Shown here: piece after piece, positions 26,176-34,682 of the stretch
How the letters are laid out: each line of letters starts with the position of its first letter
Position numbering within the stretch: position 1 is the first letter of the stretch
Source of the DNA: Fermentibacter danicus
GTDB lineage: Bacteria > Fermentibacterota > Fermentibacteria > Fermentibacterales > Fermentibacteraceae
DNA: 41,562 nucleotides
Reading direction: 5' to 3'
Assembly (NCBI GenBank): GCA_001618615.1
Contig: LKHB01000206.1
Span: 1 to 41,562 of the forward strand
Made by a program: the position numbers and the translations under genes
The notes under the pieces: generated by a model
Database searches by the model: none
The model's input: only the letters and a program-made list of their open reading frames with translations
What the model was told of the DNA's origin: nothing

Positions 26176-26677
26176 TCCGACCCCGGACCCTGAGGGAGGA
26201 GAGGGCTGTGGCGACGGAGATGAACAGGATCCCCGCGACCAGCGTCATCAGCAGCCTCGCAGCGACGGGGAGGACATGGGATCCCAACCCGTGCAGGAAA
26301 GGGCGGGAGGCTGCAAGCAGGAAGACAACGTCGTACACCAGACCGGCGAAAGCTCCGGAGAGCACTATCGTCATGCGGTTCCCGCCCGGAGCGGCTGCAA
26401 TCAGCAGGCGGCTGGCCTGGAGACCTGCGAGGAGGCCGAGGGACGAGGCCCCGAGAGGCTGATGCAGAAGAAGGTCGAGGGTTACCCCGGCCCAGAAGGC
26501 GCTGTCGATGGACCAGACGTTCCCGTAGTTGATGGAGAGATAGGTCAGGACCAGGGCCAGCACGTTGGGCGCCCGGAAGACTCTCCCGAGGGTAACCTCC
26601 AGGAGGAGCTGCACCGTCACGGCGCCGATCACCAGCAGCGTCCCGGTGATACCCGGTCTATTCGATACGGCCGGCAT
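26162..26677 (-). CDS. mreD: Rod-shape-determining membrane protein MreD
   Basis: A 171-residue membrane protein with about five to six helices (VLALVLTYLSINYGNVWSID, LDLLLHQPLGASSLGLL). It links MreC to the elongation machinery. Sequence conservation in this family is low; the call rests on length, hydrophobicity, the GVTLDLLLHQPLG region and its place between mreC and mrdA. It overlaps mreC by 20 bases and mrdA by 14. AAGGA precedes the ATG at 26677. Confidence 0.88.
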   Translation of the reverse strand: MPAVSNRPGITGTLLVIGAVTVQLLLEVTLGRVFRAPNVLALVLTYLSINYGNVWSIDSAFWAGVTLDLLLHQPLGASSLGLLAGLQASRLLIAAAPGGNRMTIVLSGAFAGLVYDVVFLLAASRPFLHGLGSHVLPVAARLLMTLVAGILFISVATALSSLRVRGRNEAV

Positions 26678-27431
26678 CCGTGCTGTCCTTCAGAAGTATG
26701 ATGACCTCTCCGAGCGACTCGAAATCGACCGCAGGGGTCACGGTTGCGGAGAGAGCGAGGCTCGAGCCGCTCTCGTCCACACTGACGACGGTTCCTATCA
26801 GCAGCCCGTCGGGATACACGCCCCCGAACCGGCTCGTGACCACCTCGTCTCCCGGCTTCGCGTCGAGGGTGGGGTCGATGTTCATGATCCGGAGGCTGCC
26901 GCGCTCGAACTGGAGCATTCCCATCGCGCCGGAAGGCCTCGTGGTGCAGCTCACTCTGACCTGCGGAGACGTCAGGGGAAGAATCTCACTGGTGGCCTCG
27001 CCGCAGGAGGTGACCACCCCCACCAGCCCGTCCGGGGCCAGACAGATCGAGTTGACGGAGACCCCGTCATCCGAACCCCGGTCGACCACCATCGTCCCGC
27101 TGATCAGACCTTCGGTCCGGTAGAGAACCCTCGCGGCAATGGCCCGCCTGGACGAAACCCGGGTCCAGCCGAGAAGGAGCCTGTACCTGTCAGCCTTCAT
27201 GGCCTGTTCTCGGAGCGACGCATTCTCCAGCATCAGCTCCACGATCTGGGTTCTGAGTTCCTCGGAATCCCTTTTCGAATTGTGACCGAGCACGAGGTCG
27301 GCGAACCGTGCGGCCGCCCAGCTCCCCACCCCGCCCAGAAGCGTCGGGCCGAGGATGAGGAGCAGCAGGGAGGCGAGGGAGTACTTCCAGAATCTCCCGG
27401 ATCCTCTGGGGAGGCCTTTTCTGCTGGGCAT
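26658..27431 (-). CDS. mreC: Rod-shape-determining protein MreC
   Basis: A 257-residue bitopic protein: an N-terminal membrane helix (residues about 15-35), a coiled-coil (about 50-80) and a periplasmic two-barrel domain with VVDRGSDDGVSVNSICLAPDG, GVVTSCGEATSEILPLTS and a second GDEVVTSRFGGVYPDGLLIG. It organises PBP2 and RodA in the periplasm. The ATG at 27431 starts 1 base after the mreB stop and has no clear ribosome site, so it is probably coupled to mreB. Confidence 0.95.
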   Translation of the reverse strand: MPSRKGLPRGSGRFWKYSLASLLLLILGPTLLGGVGSWAAARFADLVLGHNSKRDSEELRTQIVELMLENASLREQAMKADRYRLLLGWTRVSSRRAIAARVLYRTEGLISGTMVVDRGSDDGVSVNSICLAPDGLVGVVTSCGEATSEILPLTSPQVRVSCTTRPSGAMGMLQFERGSLRIMNIDPTLDAKPGDEVVTSRFGGVYPDGLLIGTVVSVDESGSSLALSATVTPAVDFESLGEVIILLKDSTDAGRIE

Positions 27432-27432
27432 T

Positions 27433-28467
27433 TCAGCGGATTATCAGTTTCCTGAAACGGAAGCTGTCCTCCATGATGCGGCCGGCCCCGAGAACGGTGC
27501 AGGCCAGCGGATTCTCCGCGATCCTGATCGGGAGCCCGGTCTGGTTGGAGAGGAGCCTGCCGATCCCCCGCAGGAGAGCTCCGCCGCCCGTGAGGACGAT
27601 CCCCCGGTCGACAATGTCGCTCGCCAGCTCCGGAGGGGTCTTCTCCAGGCCGTGCATGACGGCCTCGATTATGGCGCCGATGGGTTCCTTGAGCGCCTCC
27701 CTCACGTCCGCCGATCTGATGCGGTAAGTGCGGGGAATGCCGTTCATGAAGTCGAGTCCGCTGACGTCCATGCTCTCGTCGTCGTCCTCCAGGACGGTGC
27801 CGATCCGGAGCTTCACGGCCTCCGCGGTCCGTTCGCCTATCAGCAGGCTGAAATGCTTCTTGAGGTAGTTGGTTATGGCTTCGTTCATCTCGTCTCCGCC
27901 CACCCTGATCGAGTTGGTCGCGGCGATGGAGGAGAGGGAGATGACCGCTATCTCGGTGGTCCCTCCCCCGATGTCCACGATCATGTTTCCGGCCGGGCTG
28001 TCTATCGGAAGCCCGACTCCCACGGCCGCTGCGAGAGGCTCCGGCACGAGGAAGACGTCCCTCGCGCCGGCGCGCTCGAGGGCGCTCCTGACCGCAGTGA
28101 TCTCCACTTCGGTGATGCCGTTCGAAACGCAGACCAGGACCTTGGGGCGCATGGCGAAACGCTTGCCCTGGGCCCTCTCGAAGAAGACCCGGAGCATGGC
28201 CATCGTTGCGGTTGCATTCGTGATCACGCCGTCATTCAGGGGACGGAGGGCTTCGAGCGTGGTTCCGGTGCGTCCGAGCATCGACTTGGCTTCGGTCCCA
28301 ACCGCCACGACCCCGCTGGAGGCCTTCTCCATAGCCACTACGCTGGGCTCCTCGATTACGATGCCTCGGTTCTGGACGTAGATCAGCGTATTCGCCGTCC
28401 CCAGGTCGATGGCCATCTCTGTGGAAAGGAACGAGGAAGCACGCGGCAGGAAACTGAATAACCTCAT
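27433..28467 (-). CDS. mreB: Rod-shape-determining actin homologue MreB
   Basis: A cytoplasmic actin-like ATPase, 344 residues, that directs the cell-elongation machinery. IDLGTANTLIYVQNRGIVIEEP is the phosphate-1 loop at the N-terminus; NMIVDIGGGTTEIAVIS is phosphate 2; GGALLRGIGRLL is the adenosine motif. The start at 28467 follows GGAGGGG closely. A good promoter lies just upstream and the genes mreC, mreD, mrdA and rodA follow with overlaps, so this is the first gene of the elongasome operon. Confidence 0.98.
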   Translation of the reverse strand: MRLFSFLPRASSFLSTEMAIDLGTANTLIYVQNRGIVIEEPSVVAMEKASSGVVAVGTEAKSMLGRTGTTLEALRPLNDGVITNATATMAMLRVFFERAQGKRFAMRPKVLVCVSNGITEVEITAVRSALERAGARDVFLVPEPLAAAVGVGLPIDSPAGNMIVDIGGGTTEIAVISLSSIAATNSIRVGGDEMNEAITNYLKKHFSLLIGERTAEAVKLRIGTVLEDDDESMDVSGLDFMNGIPRTYRIRSADVREALKEPIGAIIEAVMHGLEKTPPELASDIVDRGIVLTGGGALLRGIGRLLSNQTGLPIRIAENPLACTVLGAGRIMEDSFRFRKLIIR

Positions 28468-28497
28468 GACCCCTCCGTAAACAACAACAGGGATCGT

Positions 28498-28526
28498 TCA
28501 ATACCATAAGGATAGCGCTGCGTCAA
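28498..28526 (-). promoter_or_regulatory. Promoter of the mreB operon
   Basis: On the minus strand TTGACG (28526-28521), a 17-base spacer ending TGG, and TATTGA (28503-28498). The TG two bases before the -10 makes an extended -10 element. It predicts a leader of about 25 bases. Confidence 0.65.
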
Positions 28527-28565
28527 TCATCCAGGGCGACAGGTGTCCCCGCGGATGCGGTCCGA

Positions 28566-28589
28566 CCGCGTTAACTCATCCCGCGTTAA
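28566..28589. repeat. Tandem direct repeat upstream of the mreB promoter
   Basis: CCGCGTTAA occurs at 28566-28574 and again at 28581-28589, 15 bases apart. It lies about 40-60 bases upstream of the -35 box. It may be a regulator binding site or chance. Confidence 0.35.
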
Positions 28590-28673
28590 TTCCCGTCCCG
28601 CTCCGGCGCCGAAGCCGTAATCCAGGTGTTACAAAATTGGCGGGCAATGACTTGGCGGTGCGTGAAAGACGGC

Positions 28674-29450
28674 TCAGCGCACCGGCAGAACCCAGGACGG
28701 AGCGATTCCCGGGGGCGCCTGCAGGGTCTCCAGGGATGCCGAAACCGGGATGTCCAGCTCCCACAGGCCCGGCCACGGTTCGGCGGCGGCGTCGAACGAT
28801 CTCATGTCGATGAGGGCGGTTATTCCGCCGGCCTCGACACGCCAGGAGGAAGGCCATGCACGGTACTCGTCGTGCATGCTGGCGGAGAGGATGGATGCAC
28901 ATCCGCCCTCCCAGGAGATCGAGGAGGGGAAGAGAGCCCCGGGATCGAGGCGGACGAGGATTCCGGCATCGGGAGGGTCGAAGCTCCAGGTGACGCTTCC
29001 CCCCGATGGAACGGCGCCCTCGACGATCTGCCAGGCCTCCATGGGGTGCGGGAAGCCGGTCCGGGCGAGGAACAGCAGGTCTCGTACGTCGAGGAGGAAG
29101 GCGCCGGTTGAGATTCCGGCCGGATGAAGGAAGGCGGCCTCGTCACGCGGAAGGTAGAACAGCGCACCGGAGGAATCCGCATACCAGCTCAACACCGGCA
29201 TCCCGTCGGGGCCGCAGAGGTCTCCCCTGACCCTTCCTCCGGGCACATCCCCCCAGAAGGCGAACCGGCCCTCGAAGAGGAAGTCGCCTCCGTCCACCCT
29301 CGCCCTGCCCTTGAGCAGGAAGACTTCCGTGCCCTCCCACTGGGATCTGCACCTCGAGGCGAACCTGCCGGCGATCTGGCCGGCTTCCTGCACGCCGAGG
29401 GTTGCGCAGGAGACGAGGGGAATCAGGAGGAGGGGAAGTAAGCGCGTCAG
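28674..29450 (-). CDS. LolA/LolB-like (DUF4292-like) lipoprotein, apparent CTG start
   Basis: About 258 residues. A short signal (LLPLLLIPLVSC) has its lipobox Cys near residue 12, so the product should be a lipoprotein. The mature part begins with strands like VFLLKGRARVDGGDFLFEGR and RVRGDLCGPDGMPVLSWYAD, the pattern of the half-barrel fold of LolB and DUF4292 proteins, which bind lipids or lipoproteins; this is a fold-level guess. No ATG, GTG or TTG occurs in frame ahead of the lipobox. The likely start is CTG at 29450, overlapping the preceding stop as CTGA; an ATT behind GGAGGAG is an alternative. It ends about 150 bases before the mreB promoter. Confidence 0.65.
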   Translation of the reverse strand: MTRLLPLLLIPLVSCATLGVQEAGQIAGRFASRCRSQWEGTEVFLLKGRARVDGGDFLFEGRFAFWGDVPGGRVRGDLCGPDGMPVLSWYADSSGALFYLPRDEAAFLHPAGISTGAFLLDVRDLLFLARTGFPHPMEAWQIVEGAVPSGGSVTWSFDPPDAGILVRLDPGALFPSSISWEGGCASILSASMHDEYRAWPSSWRVEAGGITALIDMRSFDAAAEPWPGLWELDIPVSASLETLQAPPGIAPSWVLPVR

Positions 29451-29650
29451 GCCAGCCCGAATTTCTCCTCCAGAGCCTGCAGCCTCTGCTGCATGTCGAG
29501 TTCCGCCTCGTACCTTTTCTTCCTGTTGAGCAGGGCCTGTGCGTTCGGAGCCTTCCTGAGGAGGGACTCTGTCATCCTGAGGGCCTTCTCCCTGTCGCCG
29601 GACCTCGCGGTTTCGTCGATCTTCTCTACCAGTTCGCTCAGCTTCGCCAT
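29447..29650 (-). CDS. Small helical protein of unknown function
   Basis: A 67-residue, charged, all-helical protein (KALRMTESLLRKAPNAQALLNRKKRYEAEL) that resembles one or two TPR-type helices. No signal peptide. The ATG at 29650 follows GGAGGGTGA and overlaps the stop of the preceding gene by 1 base (TGATG). Its own stop overlaps the next start as CTGA. The tight spacing and the good ribosome site argue that it is translated. Confidence 0.7.
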   Translation of the reverse strand: MAKLSELVEKIDETARSGDREKALRMTESLLRKAPNAQALLNRKKRYEAELDMQQRLQALEEKFGLA

Positions 29651-30549
29651 CAGTCACCCTCCGTGTTAACAGCGATTCCACATCTTTCGAGAAAGCCGGC
29701 CACCTGGGAGGCGCGTACCTGAAATAACCCCCCGGCGCCTCCGAGGCCGGTCGTATCTTCAGAGGAGCCGTGATAGTCCGTTCCACCCGTGGTCAGGAGC
29801 CTCGAAGCGTCGGCTTCGGCCACCAGGGCCGCGACCATCTCGGGGCTGTGCCTCGGATAGTATGCCTCGAGGCCGGACAGGCCTCTCGCGGCGAGGCTTC
29901 GTATGAGTGCGATCAGATCATCTGCGCTTCGCTCCATGAGGCCGGGATGGGCAAGAATCGGAAGCCCGCCGAGATTCCTGATGAGTTCGAGGGCCTCGCC
30001 GTCCAGGAGACGCTCCCTCTCGACATATGCCGGCTTGCCTTTGGCCAGGAACCTGTCGAAGGCCTCCCTGGAGGACTGTACGTATCCCCTGGCGAGCATG
30101 GCCTGGGCAATATGAGGTCGTCCGACTACATCGCCGCCGGCGTACTCGAGCACCTCCTCCTCGAATAGAGGCATTCCGAGCTGTGCGAGCTTCTCGATGA
30201 TCCTGGGGTTCCTGGTCTCCCTCGCGGTCCGGACTCTCGCAAGGGCCCTGCCGAGGTCTGTGGAACGGTCGCAGAGCGCAGCCGGGTCATGGCCCGGAAA
30301 GTATCCGAGCAGGTGGGCCGAACCGCCGGCGATCAGGTTGATGCTCAGCTCGACGGCCGGGATGAAGGCCATCCCGGTTCCCCGGGCGGCCTCGTAAGCC
30401 TCGGGAAGCCCGTCCACGGTGTCATGGTCGCTTATCGCGAAGGCCCCCAGACCGAGTCTGACGGCGGTCTCCACCAGGCTCGCCGGGGAGAGGACTCCGT
30501 CGGAGGCGGTGCTGTGTACGTGCAAATCGACTGTCGAGTTTCCATTCAC
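29650..30549 (-). CDS. PHP-domain phosphoesterase (RNase AM / YciV type)
   Basis: A 299-residue metal-dependent phosphoesterase. VDLHVHSTASDGVLSP, AISDHDTVDGL, PAVELSI, GRPHIAQAML, LPILAHPG and TTGGTDYHG give the full set of PHP metal ligands in the order seen in YciV-type enzymes, which hydrolyse 3',5'-bisphosphonucleosides and trim RNA 5' ends. The exact substrate is inference from the family. The start is GTG at 30549; its ribosome site is weak. It is the first gene of the 24-kb minus-strand block, divergent from the nucleotidyltransferase gene with only 79 bases between them. Confidence 0.88.
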   Translation of the reverse strand: MNGNSTVDLHVHSTASDGVLSPASLVETAVRLGLGAFAISDHDTVDGLPEAYEAARGTGMAFIPAVELSINLIAGGSAHLLGYFPGHDPAALCDRSTDLGRALARVRTARETRNPRIIEKLAQLGMPLFEEEVLEYAGGDVVGRPHIAQAMLARGYVQSSREAFDRFLAKGKPAYVERERLLDGEALELIRNLGGLPILAHPGLMERSADDLIALIRSLAARGLSGLEAYYPRHSPEMVAALVAEADASRLLTTGGTDYHGSSEDTTGLGGAGGLFQVRASQVAGFLERCGIAVNTEGD

Positions 30550-30628
30550 GCCGTCAATATCGCTTCATGAGGCTCCGCGTGCAACGGCCGGCCTGGACGC
30601 AGGGCTTCCGTATGTGTTGAATCGGAGC

Positions 30629-31606
30629 ATGGATACTGTGGATCTATCCGGAGCGGCGGCGGCATTCGCGGCCCTCACCGGGGCGGACCCTCCGAAGGGG
30701 TTGCCGCCGGGGGGCAACGAGGCCTGTCCATCGGGCGACAGGGACCTTGCAGCCATCCTCCGGACCGGGCCTGACTGGAGAACGATCCGAAGGCTCCAGT
30801 CCGCCAGATGGCTGGTACAGGAAAGCGCCCTGCGGGCTGCCTGCAGGACTCTCTCCGCCTCCGGCATCGACGCGTGGGGATACAAGGGGGCCGACTATGC
30901 GCTCACGCTCTACCCCGACCCGGTGCTCCGTCCGATGAGCGACATCGATCTGATCGTCCGTCCCTGCGACATGACCGGCGCGATGACCGCCCTCCGCCGC
31001 GGCGGCTGGGAGGCCAGCCCTCACGTGGTGCCGCTTGTAACCTCCGGCATCGTGGCGGTGGTGCTTCTCCGGAAAGGGGAAGTCATCCTCGACCTGCACA
31101 GCCATCCCTCCTACTTCCCCTCGACCATCCCGGGCAGGCTGCCGCATCCCGCGGAGACGGCGGGGACTGTCACCGAAGCGGGCTTCATCTCCCCTCCTCC
31201 GCCCTACAGCCTTCTTCTCACGCTGCTTCACATATTGAGACACGGCCGGGGCCGGCCCGTGTGGTGGCTCGACGCCGCCCTGCTCGCCTCCGGGATGGAG
31301 GATTCGGACTGGCGTAAATTCGCGTATGACGCCGTGCGAACCGGTCTCTCCTCCCGGCTTGCGAACCTGCTCCGCACCGTGCAGAGCTTCAGCGGAGCGG
31401 CGATTCCGCACCGGGCGCTCGAACTGATGGTCGCCGCGCCCGACAGGGGAAGGTTTCTCGATCTTCCCCGGTCCATCCCCGGAAGCGGCAGCCTTGCCGC
31501 CGTCGTCACAATGAGAGGCTGGAGAAGGGCGTCCTTCGTACCGGCTCTGATAATGAAACTGGTCACGGGAGGTTCCTCCCGGCGGCCGCGCGAAAGCTGG
31601 AGGTGA
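30629..31606 (+). CDS. Nucleotidyltransferase-family protein (NTP_transf_5 type)
   Basis: About 325 residues. WGYKGADYALTLYPDP followed by RPMSDIDLIV (Asp105 and Asp107) is the active-site pattern of this polymerase-beta-like nucleotidyltransferase family. The central part (LLTLLHILRHGRGRPVWWLDAALL) matches its helical domain. Substrates are not known for most members; some sit in peptide-modification clusters. The start is uncertain: ATG at 30629 has GGAG too close, and an in-frame GTG/TTG pair lies at 30617-30622. The HD-domain gene follows 7 bases downstream, so the two probably form an operon. Confidence 0.75.
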   Translation: MDTVDLSGAAAAFAALTGADPPKGLPPGGNEACPSGDRDLAAILRTGPDWRTIRRLQSARWLVQESALRAACRTLSASGIDAWGYKGADYALTLYPDPVLRPMSDIDLIVRPCDMTGAMTALRRGGWEASPHVVPLVTSGIVAVVLLRKGEVILDLHSHPSYFPSTIPGRLPHPAETAGTVTEAGFISPPPPYSLLLTLLHILRHGRGRPVWWLDAALLASGMEDSDWRKFAYDAVRTGLSSRLANLLRTVQSFSGAAIPHRALELMVAAPDRGRFLDLPRSIPGSGSLAAVVTMRGWRRASFVPALIMKLVTGGSSRRPRESWR

Positions 31607-31613
31607 TAGTCCG

Positions 31614-32948
31614 ATGGTCCAGGAGTCCACCGGAAAGGTGATGTTCGTGAGGGACCCGGTCCTCGGCAGCATCAGGCTGTCGAAGCTCCAGGAGGAACTC
31701 CTGAAGACCGTCGAGGTCCAGAGGCTTAGCTTCATCCACCAGCTCGGGACCACGTTCCAGAGCTATCCCGGAGCGCACTGCATGAGGCTCTCGCATGCCC
31801 TCGGGGTCTCGTCGCTGGCCGGCAGGATCGGAAGGGCCGTCATTCCACCGTCGGATGACGCCGCCTCGCAGATCGATCTGCTGGAAGCCGCCGGAATGCT
31901 GCACGACATCGGGCACACGCCCTGGTCCCACACGCTCGAACCCCTCTACATCGAACTCACGGGCGGAGACCACATGGACCTGGTCGCAAGCCTGGTGAAC
32001 GGCGCATCCAGGATGTCGATCCCCGGCTCCGGACGGATTCCGGAAATCCTCGAGAGGCACGGCGTCGATCCGGAGGACGTGGCTGCGCTCATCCAGTCGA
32101 GCTACACGGGGCCGAGATACCTTCAGCAGGTGATATTCGGCGAGGTCGACGCGGACATGCTCGACTATCTGCAGAGGGACTTCCACTTCACGGGCGTGGC
32201 CTACGGCCACATCGAGGTGGACAGGATCATAAGCACCATGACGATCGCCGACGGCGAGCTGGTCTTCCTGAACAAGGCTCTCGACGCCGTCCGCGACTTC
32301 CTCCTCGCCAGGCTGCAGATGTACTCCAGCGTCTATCTCCACAAGAAGACCAGGATCGTCGATCAGATGCTCCTTCGGGCCGCGAGGAGGAGCATCGTCG
32401 ATCTGGGCGAGATCGGCAGTTTCCACGAGCAGACGGACGACGAGCTGCTGAGCTTCCTGGTGAAGGAATCGAGTGATCCCTGGGTCAGGGACATGGCCTG
32501 GAGAGTCAAGTACAGGCAGAACCTGTTCACCCAGGTTTTCAGGATCGATGCCGCATCCCGATCGAGCGACGAGGAGACTTTCCTGATCCAGTTGCGCGGG
32601 CTGGGCGGAACTCCGGCCGAGGCGGCGGCGAGGCTGGAGAGGGAGATAGGGGCGAAGGCGGGAGCGCCTCCGGGTTCGATCCTGGTCGATCTGCCCCTCG
32701 AGGCCGTGAAGGTTTCGGAGGAGCGCTTCGAAAAGACTTCGATAAGGTTCCTGACGCCGTCGGGGAGTCTTGTGACTCTCTCCGAGCTGGATCCTCCGTT
32801 CTCGAGGTATCTGGCGGACGCCAAGCCGAACCGCAGCCTGCTTTCCGTGAGCTGCTCACCGGAGTACCGCGAAGCGGTGAGGGACGCATGCGGCAAGGTC
32901 CTGTCCGAGGCGGCCATACCCCTGTTCAAGGGGATGGATCTGGACTAG
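31614..32948 (+). CDS. HD-domain dNTPase-like phosphohydrolase
   Basis: A 444-residue protein of the dGTPase/SAMHD1-like HD superfamily. RLSHALGVSSLAGRIG (His61), MLHDIGHTPWSHTLEPLY (His97 and Asp98) and GEVDADMLDYLQRDFHFTG supply the HD metal ligands. HTPWSH is typical of relatives that remove triphosphate from dNTPs. The C-terminal third is less conserved. The start ATG at 31614 has a strong GGAGGTGA. It follows the nucleotidyltransferase gene by 7 bases. Its TAG stop overlaps the stop of the convergent ankyrin gene in the palindrome CTAG. Confidence 0.88.
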   Translation: MVQESTGKVMFVRDPVLGSIRLSKLQEELLKTVEVQRLSFIHQLGTTFQSYPGAHCMRLSHALGVSSLAGRIGRAVIPPSDDAASQIDLLEAAGMLHDIGHTPWSHTLEPLYIELTGGDHMDLVASLVNGASRMSIPGSGRIPEILERHGVDPEDVAALIQSSYTGPRYLQQVIFGEVDADMLDYLQRDFHFTGVAYGHIEVDRIISTMTIADGELVFLNKALDAVRDFLLARLQMYSSVYLHKKTRIVDQMLLRAARRSIVDLGEIGSFHEQTDDELLSFLVKESSDPWVRDMAWRVKYRQNLFTQVFRIDAASRSSDEETFLIQLRGLGGTPAEAAARLEREIGAKAGAPPGSILVDLPLEAVKVSEERFEKTSIRFLTPSGSLVTLSELDPPFSRYLADAKPNRSLLSVSCSPEYREAVRDACGKVLSEAAIPLFKGMDLD

Positions 32949-33754
32949 CGCTCTCCGTCCAGTTCGGGAGCCTCCGTGCGCCTCCCGCACCTTCCGCAGG
33001 TGAAGGAGAGATGCTCCCATACACCCAGCGCAACCAGCCATTCCACGCGGGGCGGGGCGGGGCGCGGCATGGGGCTGGCGCAGACCGGGCACTTCCACTG
33101 GAGCAGCCTGCTCGTGCGCTGTATCGAGAGCGCCTTCTCGATGTGGGTGCAGTATTCCCTGTTGCCCGTGAAGGCGGCGATCCCGGCGGGAGTCTCGCCC
33201 TTCCTGTTCCTGGCCCATACGACGGCGCCGGCGTCGATGAGGGCGGCCACAAGGGCGTCCATTTCAGAGAGGCCGACAGCCAGGTGAAGGGGCGTGTTCC
33301 CCTCCGAGTCCTCCGCGTTGACGTCCGCGCCCAGGCGCAGCAGCAGCTCGACCATCCTCAGATTGCCGCCGGACACGGCGGAGTGAAGAGGAGTCATCCC
33401 GCCGCCGCAGGCGGCCGCCGGCGACGATCCGGCCAGGCTCAGAGCCTCGACGACGCGCTCGTTGCCGTGTGAGACCGCGAGGTGGAGAGCCGTCTCCCCG
33501 CGTGTCCCTATCGGGGCGTTGAGGTCCATTCCCGAGGATGACAGCCTGCGGAGAAGGGAGCCGAAATCGTCGAGCGGCAGGCTGTCGCTGTCGCATGCCT
33601 TCTCGACGATGGAGCCGAGTATCGCCACGTCGGTGCCGGGTTTTTCCTTCGCGATCGACAGTCCGTCGGCGAGGGACAGGAGGCGCTTCCAGTCGGAGGC
33701 TGGATCGTTCAACGCGGAGAGCAGCTTCCTGCCCGGGCTTCCGAAGAGGGCCAC
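32945..33754 (-). CDS. Ankyrin-repeat protein with C-terminal zinc ribbon
   Basis: A 269-residue protein. Residues about 80-205 hold four ankyrin repeats (GETALHLAVSHGNERVVEAL, TPLHSAVSGGNLRMVELLL, NTPLHLAVG, GETPAGIAAFTGNREYCTHI). The C-terminal 50 residues have CPVC and CGRC, a zinc-ribbon-like pair. No signal peptide or membrane segment, so it is probably a cytoplasmic protein-binding scaffold. The start is GTG at 33754 behind AGGAGG; the frame stays open further upstream but without similarity. A weak promoter-like pair (TTGCGT, 17 bases, TACCAT) lies just upstream. Confidence 0.8.
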   Translation of the reverse strand: MALFGSPGRKLLSALNDPASDWKRLLSLADGLSIAKEKPGTDVAILGSIVEKACDSDSLPLDDFGSLLRRLSSSGMDLNAPIGTRGETALHLAVSHGNERVVEALSLAGSSPAAACGGGMTPLHSAVSGGNLRMVELLLRLGADVNAEDSEGNTPLHLAVGLSEMDALVAALIDAGAVVWARNRKGETPAGIAAFTGNREYCTHIEKALSIQRTSRLLQWKCPVCASPMPRPAPPRVEWLVALGVWEHLSFTCGRCGRRTEAPELDGER

Positions 33755-33829
33755 GTCATCCTCCTGCCGGTGTGGGGGATGTGATATGGTAGTAAAAATA
33801 CCCCCGGGACGCAATGGAGCGAACACGGA

Positions 33830-34678
33830 TCATCTCCGCAGCGGCTCCAGCAACAGGGAGCAGTTCCTGGCGGCCTCGTATCCGATTTCTGACAGCTCGG
33901 CGGCGCGATGGAACTCGGTTCCTTTGAACATGTAGAGATCGGGCTCGATCAGCACTTCCGGGCGGTTCTCCGATAGCCGCGAGTTCGCGAGGTTCCTCTC
34001 GGTGATCATAAGTGTCGCCAGAAGGGTTTCGTGCATCGACGGGGGCCTGGAGGACTCCGCTTCGACCGGCTGGGTGGAATCCGGGGCCGATCCAGTCGAG
34101 GGCAGCCCCCTGGTTCTGCTGTTCAGGCTTACCGCAATGACGAAGTCGGCTCCCAACCCCCTCGCGGGGGCGACGGGGACGGGATCCGACAGCCCTCCGT
34201 CCATCAGCCACCTCCCCTGGGTGAACCTGGGAGGGAAGACGACCGGTATCGAGATGCTGGCCATGAGGGCGGACACCAGATCCCCCGAGTCGAGGACCAC
34301 CGTGTCTCCCGACGAGAGGTCCGTGGCGACGGCCGCGAAGGGCATCCGGAGATCCGCTATGTCCACATGGCCGAACCAGGCCCTGAGCAGGTTGTGTATC
34401 TTCCAGGAGTCTATCAGCCCTCCGTCCCTGAGCCCCGGCGAAACGTACGACAGAACCCTGATCAGATCGGCCTTCATGATCTCGCCCAGAGCGTACTCCA
34501 GCCGTCCGGAGGCGAGAAGGGCGCCCACCACGGCGCCTATGCTCGTTCCTGCGACGCAGGACGGCTCGATGCCCTGCTCCGAGAGAAAACGGATCACGCC
34601 GAGATGAGCCCAGCCTCTGGAAGCGCCTCCGCCGAGAGCCAGGCCCGGCCTGTGCGCCTTCGGGCGCCTGTCACGCAA
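33830..34678 (-). CDS. Patatin-like phospholipase (RssA type)
   Basis: A 282-residue serine hydrolase of the patatin family, acting on phospholipid or another acyl ester. LALGGGASRGWAHLG is the oxyanion loop, AGTSIGAVVG holds the nucleophile Ser46, and WLMDGGLSDPVPV holds the catalytic Asp160, so the dyad is complete. There is no signal peptide, which fits the cytoplasmic RssA/NTE-like group. The start is TTG at 34678, 4 bases after the stop of the MgtC-family gene, behind GGAG. The C-terminal tail (residues 200-282) is variable. Confidence 0.9.
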   Translation of the reverse strand: MRDRRPKAHRPGLALGGGASRGWAHLGVIRFLSEQGIEPSCVAGTSIGAVVGALLASGRLEYALGEIMKADLIRVLSYVSPGLRDGGLIDSWKIHNLLRAWFGHVDIADLRMPFAAVATDLSSGDTVVLDSGDLVSALMASISIPVVFPPRFTQGRWLMDGGLSDPVPVAPARGLGADFVIAVSLNSRTRGLPSTGSAPDSTQPVEAESSRPPSMHETLLATLMITERNLANSRLSENRPEVLIEPDLYMFKGTEFHRAAELSEIGYEAARNCSLLLEPLRR

Positions 34679-34682
34679 CTCG

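Noticed and set aside
30629..34678. CBASS-like defence locus (nucleotidyltransferase with patatin phospholipase)
   Set aside because: The transferase matches the NTP_transf_5 type and not the CD-NTase type, the patatin gene is on the other strand in another operon, and its RssA-like form is a common housekeeping enzyme.
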